Position numbers and translations under genes: made by a program. A stretch of DNA of 11,825 nt from Hyphomicrobiales bacterium. GTDB taxonomy: Bacteria > Pseudomonadota > Alphaproteobacteria > Rhizobiales > Xanthobacteraceae. The notes under the pieces are model-generated. The model was not told the DNA's origin. It saw only the letters and a program-made list of their open reading frames with translations, and searched no databases. The DNA lies in the NCBI GenBank assembly GCA_021730825.1, contig JAKFYO010000057.1, positions 1-11,825 on the forward strand. The letters are read 5' to 3'. Numbering within the stretch: position 1 is the first letter of the stretch; the number at the start of each line of letters is the position of its first letter. Shown here one piece after another: positions 5,064 to 10,409 of this stretch.

Positions 5064-5065
5064 TT

Positions 5066-5296
5066 ATGAGCAGCTTAGTCGTGGACTTTCTAGTGGACGA
5101 AACGGTGCCGGACGCGACGGAGGCACCGGAAGCGGTCAGAGCGCAACCTGCGCTGGTCGTAAGCGGTATGCCCAAGTGTTTCTGCGGTTCTGAAAATTAT
5201 GTGCTCGCGAACGAAATGATCGCGGACACGATCAAGGGTATTCCTGCCTCGCGCATGTATGAATGTATTGGCTGCGGCAAATATCGCCTTGGCTAA
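5066..5296 (+). CDS. Zinc-ribbon protein with CxCGS...MYECxxCG motif, 76 aa
   Basis: An acidic start of about 35 residues (MSSLVVDFLVDETVPDATEAPE) precedes C38-x-C40-G-S and M-Y-E-C67-x2-C70-G-K-Y, the same zinc-ribbon pattern as in the product of 1101-1316. The N-terminal parts of the two do not resemble each other, so only the metal-binding module is shared. A hairpin at 5042-5063 covers the ribosome site. The next gene begins 83 bases later in the same direction. Function unknown. Confidence 0.8.
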   Translation: MSSLVVDFLVDETVPDATEAPEAVRAQPALVVSGMPKCFCGSENYVLANEMIADTIKGIPASRMYECIGCGKYRLG

Positions 5297-5355
5297 GTGT
5301 TACAAAAAATCCGCCGCGCTATGGTTTGCGCGCCGACGTCGGCATGCTTCACTCT

Positions 5356-5369
5356 TGTTTCAAGAAACA
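5356..5369 (+). promoter_or_regulatory. Operator-like inverted repeat before the 5380 gene
   Basis: TGTTTC-AA-GAAACA is a perfect palindrome apart from its two central bases, ending one base before the ribosome site AGGAG. The loop is too short for a good RNA hairpin, so a dimeric regulator site is more likely. A second palindrome GCCGACGTCGGC lies at 5332-5343. Confidence 0.3.
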
Positions 5370-5379
5370 GGAGAAGGCC

Positions 5380-5559
5380 ATGGCCGAAGACGACAATCCG
5401 CTCGAGGGCGCAGAATTCGAAGCCGCACTCGGCAAGCTACATTCCGGAACGGCTGATCCGAAGGCGCTTGCATTCGTTATCGAAGCGCTTCGCGATGCCG
5501 TGCTTGATCTGCAAGAGCAGGTCTATAGCGGCGATGATGAAGATGACGACGAGAAATAA
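5380..5559 (+). CDS. Acidic microprotein, 59 aa
   Basis: ATG 5380 follows AGGAG closely; the open frame further upstream has no ribosome site and poor composition. The protein begins MAEDDNPLEGAEFEAALGKLHSG, has a middle helix (KALAFVIEALRDAVLDLQEQVY) and ends in a run of Asp/Glu (SGDDEDDDEK). It is strongly acidic, all-helical, with no Cys and no TM segment. A DNA-mimic or chaperone-like role could be imagined but nothing proves it. A strong terminator lies directly after the stop. Confidence 0.78.
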   Translation: MAEDDNPLEGAEFEAALGKLHSGTADPKALAFVIEALRDAVLDLQEQVYSGDDEDDDEK

Positions 5560-5594
5560 AAAATCCGGCCGGCATTGCTGCCGGCCGTTTTTTT
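5557..5594. terminator. Bidirectional terminator between convergent genes
   Basis: CGGCCGGCA (5566-5574) and TGCCGGCCG (5579-5587) form a 9-bp stem, with seven Ts after it (5588-5594) and an A-rich tract before it (5557-5563). It therefore can stop transcription from 5380-5559 (plus) and from 5604-5765 (minus). The loop is TTGC on plus, GCAA on minus. Confidence 0.93.
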
Positions 5595-5603
5595 GCAGCG
5601 GTA

Positions 5604-5765
5604 TTACTTGATGCTGTCGAAGTTCGTGATCGTCATGTTGTAGCCCTGCGAAGCGCCGCCGACCGAAGCGACCGGATTTTTTTCGAGCGATGTCTGTGCT
5701 GAAGCTGCATTCGCAGAAATAGCCAGAATGCCTGCGGTCAGAACAGCGAAAAGGATCTTGGTCAT
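5604..5765 (-). CDS. Small exported protein with GGASxGYN...FDxIK motif, 53 aa
   Basis: ATG 5765 has GGAG 7 bases upstream. Residues 1-23 form a Sec signal peptide cut after ASA before Q24. The mature peptide is only 30 residues and contains GGASQGYN and the end TNFDSIK. The gene at 5965-6138 encodes the same C-terminal block (GGASWGYN...TSFDNIK), so they are tandem paralogues; the 555-731 product is a more distant relative. There is no Cys and no membrane anchor. Likely periplasmic or secreted; function unknown. Confidence 0.87.
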   Translation of the reverse strand: MTKILFAVLTAGILAISANAASAQTSLEKNPVASVGGASQGYNMTITNFDSIK

Positions 5766-5923
5766 TTTAAATCTCCGTCATTCGAGCGAACCAGGATTGA
5801 TCTGCTCTTGATACTGTCCATACGAGTGTAAGAGCCAATACGTTTCGCCGCCGCCGATAAAGTCCGCGTGATCGTAGCGTGAAGTACGGGGGATTTCCCG
5901 AAAAGAGACAGACATAAGAAAAG

Positions 5924-5949
5924 AACGGCCGGCATTCCTGCCGGCCGTT
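5924..5949 (-). terminator. Rho-independent terminator of the 5965-6138 gene
   Basis: AACGGCCGGCA (5924-5934) and TGCCGGCCGTT (5939-5949) give an 11-bp stem; on the minus strand the loop is GGAA and the tail TCTTTTCTT. It also has a T5 tract on the plus strand. The core is the same as in the 5566-5587 terminator, suggesting gene and terminator were duplicated together. Confidence 0.9.
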
Positions 5950-5964
5950 TTTCATGACGTTACG

Positions 5965-6138
5965 TTACTTGATGTTGTCGAAGCTGGTGAGGTTGTCGTT
6001 ATAACCCCAGGACGCACCGCCGGTGTTCAGCGAGAGCTGATGCTCATGCCAATACTGCTGCATGGTCTGCGCCGAAGCCGCGCCGACCGAAGCGAACAAC
6101 GTAGCAGCGGCGAGCGTCGCATAAATGAACTTCTTCAT
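5965..6138 (-). CDS. Small exported protein with GGASxGYN...FDxIK motif, 57 aa
   Basis: ATG 6138 has GGAG 7 bases upstream. The signal peptide spans residues 1-23 (MKKFIYATLAAA..., cut after ASA before Q24). The 34-residue mature part starts QTMQQYWHEH and ends GGASWGYNDNLTSFDNIK. It is the upstream member of the tandem pair with 5604-5765; the two are separated by a terminator and about 160 bases, so each is expressed on its own. The conserved aromatic and Gly residues in so short a peptide suggest a specific interaction, but no partner is known. Confidence 0.87.
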   Translation of the reverse strand: MKKFIYATLAAATLFASVGAASAQTMQQYWHEHQLSLNTGGASWGYNDNLTSFDNIK

Positions 6139-6530
6139 GGTGAGTCTCCTGTTGATTAAGCCGCTGGATCACCGGCGGCTGACAACAAGTAATTCCGCGA
6201 ATGAGGAATTTGGATGCGCCGCATCATCACGAAGGCGTGACGAGAAAAGTAGACGGCGCGTTTACGCGAAAATTGGCTGGCGAGAGTCGCGAATGATCAA
6301 GCCGTCATGCAACGCGCTCGTTGCGCCTGCGCACATTTCTCACTTCATCTGCGACGAAGGTAGAGGCGGGAGGAAGATACTGTTGCCCGCCACGCACACA
6401 TTGCGCCGGTAATCTGGCGCGCGAACACGCGATCGCCTTAATGGCTAATGCCCTCGGCGCGGATCACGTATGCGCGTCGGGCGTGATCGAATATCGAAAA
6501 TAAACGGCGCGCATACAAAGCGCTGGCTGG
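6139..6530. other. Gene-poor stretch of about 390 bases
   Basis: No convincing gene. Small frames exist, for example ATG 6292 to 6412 on plus with a weak GAGAG before it, but composition is not coding-like. I see two short inverted repeats: AATTCC/GGAATT (6191-6210, loop 8) and TCACG/CGTGA (6227-6240, loop 4). The left end must carry the promoter for 5965-6138; the right end follows the stop of the hydrolase gene, but I find no clear terminator. Confidence 0.4.
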
Positions 6531-7502
6531 TCAGAGCTTCGGGCTCCAGAAGTCGGCGTGATAGCGATACTGCGTGCCGGTTCGCTCGACGTAGCCAAGT
6601 CCGGGGAAAGGAAGGTGCATGCCGGCGACGAGAAGACGATCCGCTGCGGCCATATCGAACGCCCGTTTTCTTGCGGCTGCTGCTTGCGCCTGGTCGGTGT
6701 CGAAGGCGAGCGTCCATTCCGGGCGCTCGAATTGTAGTGCTGCGTTATGAACGATGTCGCCCCAGACCAGCATCTGTTCTTTCTCGGAGGCGAACAGATA
6801 TCCCGTATGGCCCACCGTGTGGCCGGGTAAGGCGAGCGCGGAAACGCCGGGCGCAATTTCACCGGTTTTGGGAAGCGGTTTCAGCCGGTGCGCATAAGGT
6901 TTGATCGCCCTCGCAGCCATCTCGAAGAACGGTTTAAACTCGGCGGGCGCTTTTTCGGCAGTCTCCGCGCTTAGCCAGAATTTCGCGTCGGCTTCAGAGA
7001 CGTAAATCTCGGCATTCTTGAAAACAGGCCGCCCCTCCATCGTCATGCCGCCGAAGTGGTCGGGATGCAGATGGGTGAGCAGGATCGCATCAACCTGGTC
7101 GGGATTGATGCCGGCCAGCACCAGATTTTCAGCGACGCGTCCGAGCGAGGAGCCCATCAACACGCCCGTGCCGGTGTCGACCAGATAGAGTTTTTCGCCA
7201 GTGTTCACGGCAAACGCATTCACGTGCGAACGCGGCGGTGAGGGCTGGTAGCTCTGTGCCGAGAGCTTCTGTATTTCCGCGGCGTCGCCGGAGAATAGCT
7301 TGAGCTCGAGTTCGATGTCTCCGTCGAGCACCGAAGTCACTTCGAAGGCGCCAAGTTTGCGGCGGACAAAACCCGGAGCCTGCGCTTTTGCGAGGGGCAT
7401 TTTCGCAGCCGCAAGCGTAGGAATCGCGCTCGTGCCTGCAAGCGCTCCGGCGCCAGCCATCAGCGCGCGGCGCGTGAGCGAATACCGGCCTTTGCTGCTC
7501 AT
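6531..7502 (-). CDS. Tat-exported MBL-fold hydrolase, methyl parathion hydrolase-like, 323 aa
   Basis: ATG 7502 is chosen (AGAGG with 9-base spacing; it puts the Tat signal at the very start). Residues 8-33 hold a twin-arginine signal: SLTRRALMAG, hydrophobic core, small-residue end (PTLAAA). The metallo-beta-lactamase core has H144-x-H146-x-D148-H149 (THLHPDH), H232 (GHTVGH), D249 (WGDIVH) and H296 (GMHLPFPG), a complete two-metal set. The order, the segment FEVTSVLDGDIEL, VNTGEKLYLVDTG and the end FPGLGYVERTGTQYRY resemble methyl parathion hydrolases, from memory of that family. It likely hydrolyses an ester, lactone or phosphotriester in the periplasm; the natural substrate is unknown. It diverges from 7726 across 223 bases and has no operon partner. 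Confidence 0.92.
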   Translation of the reverse strand: MSSKGRYSLTRRALMAGAGALAGTSAIPTLAAAKMPLAKAQAPGFVRRKLGAFEVTSVLDGDIELELKLFSGDAAEIQKLSAQSYQPSPPRSHVNAFAVNTGEKLYLVDTGTGVLMGSSLGRVAENLVLAGINPDQVDAILLTHLHPDHFGGMTMEGRPVFKNAEIYVSEADAKFWLSAETAEKAPAEFKPFFEMAARAIKPYAHRLKPLPKTGEIAPGVSALALPGHTVGHTGYLFASEKEQMLVWGDIVHNAALQFERPEWTLAFDTDQAQAAAARKRAFDMAAADRLLVAGMHLPFPGLGYVERTGTQYRYHADFWSPKL

Positions 7503-7725
7503 CGGCGTTTTCCTCTGCATTGTCGTTGCTGTTTCTCCACCGAGTTTCGCACGAAGCGAGTGAAGGAAACACCGCAAATGTCGCTCGCGTTTTTCGTGGC
7601 AGGAAAGTGGTGTGAAGCTGAACCACTGTTCATGAAACTATATTTGGTTCCACAGGTTACTAGGCATTGAACGCGAGTGTAGCAGCATTAAATGCCTCAC
7701 CTCGTGTAGTGAAAAGGAGGTTCTG

Positions 7726-8070
7726 ATGAACACCCTGCGCAAGAAGCTTACCGCGATCGGTCTGGCCGGCACCGTCGGTCTTACCGCGCTCGCAATCCCG
7801 TCGGCTCCGGCATCGGCCGCACCCGTTGCGCCGAGCCAGAACACTGTGAAGCAGTCTGCTCCGCAGCAGACGGAAGATGTTCGGTGGCGCCGTCGTCATT
7901 ATGGCCCGGCTGTAGCCCTTGGCGTTTTTGGCGCGGTAGCGGCAGGTCTTGCGGCGCATCAATATCAGCGCCGCTATTACCGCCGTCATTATTATGATCC
8001 GTATTACGCTCCGGCGTACTACGCGCCGCGGCACTACTATGGCCCGCCGCGCTACTATTACGGCTGGTAA
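7726..8070 (+). CDS. Secreted Tyr/Arg-rich protein, 114 aa
   Basis: ATG 7726 has a perfect AAGGAGG. Residues 1-31 are a Sec signal peptide (MNTLRKKLTAIGL..., cut after ASA). Residues 32-57 are polar and end in a basic patch (VRWRRRHYG). Residues 61-77 are a small-residue hydrophobic stretch (PAVALGVFGAVAAGLAA), possibly a TM or glycine-zipper-like segment. Residues 80-114 are almost only Tyr, Arg, His, Pro and Ala, with YYAP/YYGP-like repeats. Such proteins are common and unassigned in Rhizobiales; a cell-envelope role is inferred. The BA14K family is somewhat similar, but its typical Cys-containing end is missing. A strong terminator follows the stop. Confidence 0.88.
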   Translation: MNTLRKKLTAIGLAGTVGLTALAIPSAPASAAPVAPSQNTVKQSAPQQTEDVRWRRRHYGPAVALGVFGAVAAGLAAHQYQRRYYRRHYYDPYYAPAYYAPRHYYGPPRYYYGW

Positions 8071-8085
8071 CACCGCTTTTCGATC

Positions 8086-8113
8086 CGGGGCGCAGGCGAA
8101 AACCTGCGCCCCG
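8086..8113 (+). terminator. Rho-independent terminator of the Tyr-rich gene
   Basis: GGGGCGCAGG (8087-8096) and CCTGCGCCCC (8103-8112), extended by the C-G pair 8086/8113, form an 11-bp stem with loop CGAAAA. The tail ATTTCTTTT follows. It lies 15 bases beyond the stop. Confidence 0.88.
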
Positions 8114-8129
8114 ATTTCTTTTGCAAGCT

Positions 8130-8161
8130 CATCGCGCGCGGTCTAAAAGCCGCGCGCGATG
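8130..8161 (+). promoter_or_regulatory. Perfect 12-bp inverted repeat enclosing a start codon
   Basis: CATCGCGCGCGG (8130-8141) and CCGCGCGCGATG (8150-8161) are perfect reverse complements around the 8-base loop TCTAAAAG. The last three bases are the proposed ATG of the gene at 8159. As RNA this is a very stable hairpin that buries the start codon; as DNA it is a long palindrome. No Shine-Dalgarno sequence is visible next to it. Confidence 0.6.
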
Positions 8162-8734
8162 TCGTCAGAAAATTTCACATATGCCTATAAGCCGCGCCTG
8201 ATGGGCCCCGCTTACGAGTTCGTGCTCTCCAAGGACTCGCTCGATTGGGCGATCGGTCCCCGCAACGGGCGCGTGAGCTATCCCATGATCAAGCAGATCA
8301 GGCTCGGCTACAAGCCGACTAACATGGCGAACTCCCGCTTCATGGCCGAGATCTGGCCGCTGAACGCCCCAAAACTTCTGGTTTATTCAGTTTCGGCGCA
8401 GTCGTTGATCGATATGGCGGATCAGGGCAGCGATTACAGTCGTTTCATCCGCGAACTGCATCGGCGCGTCGATGCCGCGAAAACGAACTGTGTTTATGAA
8501 GCGGGATTTCCGGCGTGGCGTTGGTGGCCGTCCCTCATTGTCGGCGTGCTGACTGCGCTCGCAATCGTCTACGTCGTGTTTCAGGGGATTTCCGCCGGAC
8601 AACATCTGGTCGCAGGGGTCATCGCCTTTATCGGTGCGTGGTTTCTCTGGCAGATCTGGAACATCGTGATGCGCAACCGTCCGCGCCGTTACGCGCAAGG
8701 TGCAATTCCGGAAGATGTGCTGCCGAGGGTCTAG
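8159..8734 (+). CDS. Two-TM membrane protein with N-terminal cytosolic domain, 191 aa
   Basis: Residues 1-115 are a soluble alpha/beta domain (FTYAYKPRLMGPAYEFVLSK, then VSYPMIKQIRLGYKP and MAEIWPLNAPKLLVYS), with a bacterial PH-like strand pattern. Residues 124-142 and 148-170 are two membrane spans, followed by a basic end (MRNRPRRYAQG). I recognise the pattern as a conserved hypothetical of Rhizobiales, without known function. ATG 8159 is supported by the expected N-terminus but lacks a ribosome site and lies in the hairpin 8130-8161; the next in-frame ATG (8201) also lacks one. Its TAG stop shares CTAG with the phosphatase gene on the other strand. Confidence 0.82.
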   Translation: MSSENFTYAYKPRLMGPAYEFVLSKDSLDWAIGPRNGRVSYPMIKQIRLGYKPTNMANSRFMAEIWPLNAPKLLVYSVSAQSLIDMADQGSDYSRFIRELHRRVDAAKTNCVYEAGFPAWRWWPSLIVGVLTALAIVYVVFQGISAGQHLVAGVIAFIGAWFLWQIWNIVMRNRPRRYAQGAIPEDVLPRV

Positions 8735-9252
8735 CCCTTAGCCTGCAGGCTTGCCGGCGTCAGAAACATCTCTAGCCGGCCCGCTGGCGGCCCGGCTTCC
8801 TTCCAGCGGTTGACCGGCAGTTCGATCACGGCGAGGCCGCAGGTCGGATATTTTTTCTCGATACGGCGGATTGCGTCCGCGTCGCCGGATTTTGCGAAGC
8901 TGCGTGCAAGGCGCTCCATGCCGGGATTATGACCGACGCAAAGGAGCGTCTGCACGTCATCCGGCACGGTGTGAACGAACCCGAGAATCGTCTTTTCGGA
9001 TGCGCCGTAAAGGCCATTCACTTCTTGCGAAGGAATCTGCTTTCCAAATTGCGGCGCGACGAGGTCCCAGGTCTGCCGCGTGCGAACCGCGGTCGAAATC
9101 AGCGCAAGATCGGGAACGATCCCGGCACGCGCAATCGCCTTGCCCATTTCCGGGGCATCGCGGAGGCCACGTTCGGCGAGCGGCCGCAAGGCGTCGTCAT
9201 AGCCATCCGGCCAGTCGGACTTGGCGTGACGAAGAAGCAGAAGACGGCGCAT
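8731..9252 (-). CDS. SixA-type histidine phosphatase family protein, 173 aa
   Basis: Histidine-phosphatase (phosphoglycerate mutase-like) superfamily. The catalytic LLLRHAKSDW carries H9 with R8; LAERG (26-29) and STAVRTRQT (53-61, R57 and R59) belong to the phosphate pocket; VGHNPG holds the second catalytic H108. Length and motif order fit SixA-like phosphohistidine phosphatases, which remove phosphate from histidine of HPt-type proteins; many rhizobial members have unknown targets. ATG 9252 has AAGGA 7 bases upstream. It follows the MoxR ATPase gene by 52 bases in the same direction, so co-transcription is possible. Cytosolic. Confidence 0.92.
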   Translation of the reverse strand: MRRLLLLRHAKSDWPDGYDDALRPLAERGLRDAPEMGKAIARAGIVPDLALISTAVRTRQTWDLVAPQFGKQIPSQEVNGLYGASEKTILGFVHTVPDDVQTLLCVGHNPGMERLARSFAKSGDADAIRRIEKKYPTCGLAVIELPVNRWKEAGPPAGRLEMFLTPASLQAKG

Positions 9253-9304
9253 GCAAGTTCCTTAGACGGGGATTCGCCGAATACCGCAAAGATGTGAAAA
9301 GCGT

Positions 9305-10147
9305 TTAACCTTCGCGCCGCGACAGGAAGGCGAGCCGCTCGAACAGATGTACGTCCTGCTCGTTCTTCAAGAGCGCGCCGTGCAGCGGCGGGATCAGCTT
9401 CTTCGGATCGCGCTCGCGCAGCGTTTCCGGGCCGATGTCTTCGACCATCAAGAGTTTCAGCCAGTCGAGCAGTTCGGAGGTCGAGGGCTTCTTCTTGAGA
9501 CCCGGCACTTCGCGGATTTCGTAGAACATACGCAGCGCTTCGGCGACGAGACGCTGCTTGATGCCGGGGAAGTGGACCTCGACGATCTCGCGCATGGTGT
9601 CGGCATCGGGAAAGCGGATGTAGTGGAAGAAGCAGCGGCGCAGGAATGCGTCCGGCAATTCCTTCTCGTTGTTCGAGGTGATGACGATGATCGGACGCTT
9701 CACCGCCTTGATCGTTTCGCCGGTCTCGTAAACATGAAATTCCATGCGATCGAGCTCTTGCAGGAGATCGTTCGGAAACTCGATGTCGGCCTTGTCGATT
9801 TCGTCGATCAGAAGCAGCGGCCGTTCTTCGGCAGTAAACGCATCCCAAAGCTTGCCGCGCTTGATGTAATTTCTGATCTCGGACACGCGCGGGTCGCCAA
9901 GCTGGCTGTCGCGCAGGCGCGCGACCGCGTCGTATTCATAAAGACCCTGTGCGGCCTTGGTGGTCGACTTGATGTGCCATTCGATCAACGGAGCCTTGAT
10001 CGCTCGCGCCACTTCGGCCGCCAGAACCGTCTTGCCGGTGCCGGGTTCGCCCTTGATCAACAACGGGCGTTCGAGCGCGATCGCGGCATTGACCGCTACT
10101 TTCAGATCGTCGGCCGCGACGTAGCTTTTGGTACCTTCGAAACGCAT
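9305..10147 (-). CDS. MoxR-type AAA+ ATPase, 280 aa
   Basis: Walker A GEPGTGKT (33-40), Walker B LLLIDEID (111-118), sensor-1 ITSNNEKELPDAFLRRC (156-172) with candidate arginine fingers at R170/R171, and a C-terminal helical lid. The FHYIRFPD segment and overall length (about 280) fit the MoxR subfamily, which helps assemble or insert metal cofactors into protein complexes together with a von Willebrand factor A (CoxE-like) partner. That partner is not next to it here; instead a SixA-like phosphatase follows. ATG 10147 has GGAG 6 bases upstream. It diverges from flgE across about 260 bases. Confidence 0.93.
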   Translation of the reverse strand: MRFEGTKSYVAADDLKVAVNAAIALERPLLIKGEPGTGKTVLAAEVARAIKAPLIEWHIKSTTKAAQGLYEYDAVARLRDSQLGDPRVSEIRNYIKRGKLWDAFTAEERPLLLIDEIDKADIEFPNDLLQELDRMEFHVYETGETIKAVKRPIIVITSNNEKELPDAFLRRCFFHYIRFPDADTMREIVEVHFPGIKQRLVAEALRMFYEIREVPGLKKKPSTSELLDWLKLLMVEDIGPETLRERDPKKLIPPLHGALLKNEQDVHLFERLAFLSRREG

Positions 10148-10241
10148 TTCCGGCTCCGGGAATTCTTGAGGCGGCGCACCCTATGGGCCGCAATCAGCCT
10201 CGGCAAGGCGGCAGGCGACGCTGCGCGGCATGCATGTTCCG

Positions 10242-10260
10242 CCCGGCAGAACTTGCCGGG
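10242..10260 (+). promoter_or_regulatory. Palindrome upstream of flgE, candidate activator (enhancer) site
   Basis: CCCGGCA (10242-10248) and TGCCGGG (10254-10260) form a perfect 7+7 inverted repeat with a 5-base centre, nested in an outer pair GGCAGGC (10210-10216) / GCCTGCC (10269-10275). It lies about 100-125 bases before the likely flgE transcription start, the normal position for a sigma-54 enhancer. In Caulobacter such flagellar genes are activated by FlbD at GC-rich ftr elements; identity with an ftr site is an inference. An AT-rich tract (10298-10330) separates it from the promoter. Confidence 0.5.
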
Positions 10261-10341
10261 ACGGCAAAGCCTGCCTGTCGCGGGTCCGCGCTACATCTCA
10301 ATAAATCTAATAATTTCAACTACTTAGATAGGCCGTTCACA

Positions 10342-10356
10342 TGGCATGGCCGTTGC
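10342..10356 (+). promoter_or_regulatory. Sigma-54 promoter of flgE
   Basis: TGGCATGGCCGTTGC matches the consensus TGGCAC-N5-TTGC with one mismatch, and the GG and GC elements have the required spacing. Transcription would begin around 10368, about 42 bases before ATG 10410. Sigma-54 control of hook genes is established in Caulobacter-type flagellar systems. Confidence 0.65.
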
Positions 10357-10409
10357 CAATGGCTTGTGGGGCCCGCATGCGCGCGGCCAACGGATTTCGG
10401 AGGAGTGTA

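Noticed and set aside
1..6138. Prophage or integrative element as explanation of the small-gene cluster
   Set aside because: No integrase, excisionase, structural or lysis gene, tRNA, or flanking direct repeat is visible in the window, although the ends of an element could lie outside it.
6125..6503. Plus-strand small frames in the gap before the hydrolase gene
   Set aside because: Poor composition, overlap with the start of the exported-protein gene, and no adequate ribosome site; treated as non-coding.
7660..8073. A 137-codon minus-strand frame opposite the Tyr-rich gene
   Set aside because: Repetitive Ile/Arg-rich product mirrors the TAY/CGY-rich codons of the plus-strand gene, which has a perfect ribosome site, signal peptide and terminator.
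9347..10327. A 326-codon open frame on the plus strand opposite the MoxR gene
   Set aside because: Antisense shadow of the ATPase; low-complexity Arg/Asp/Phe composition and no recognisable domain.
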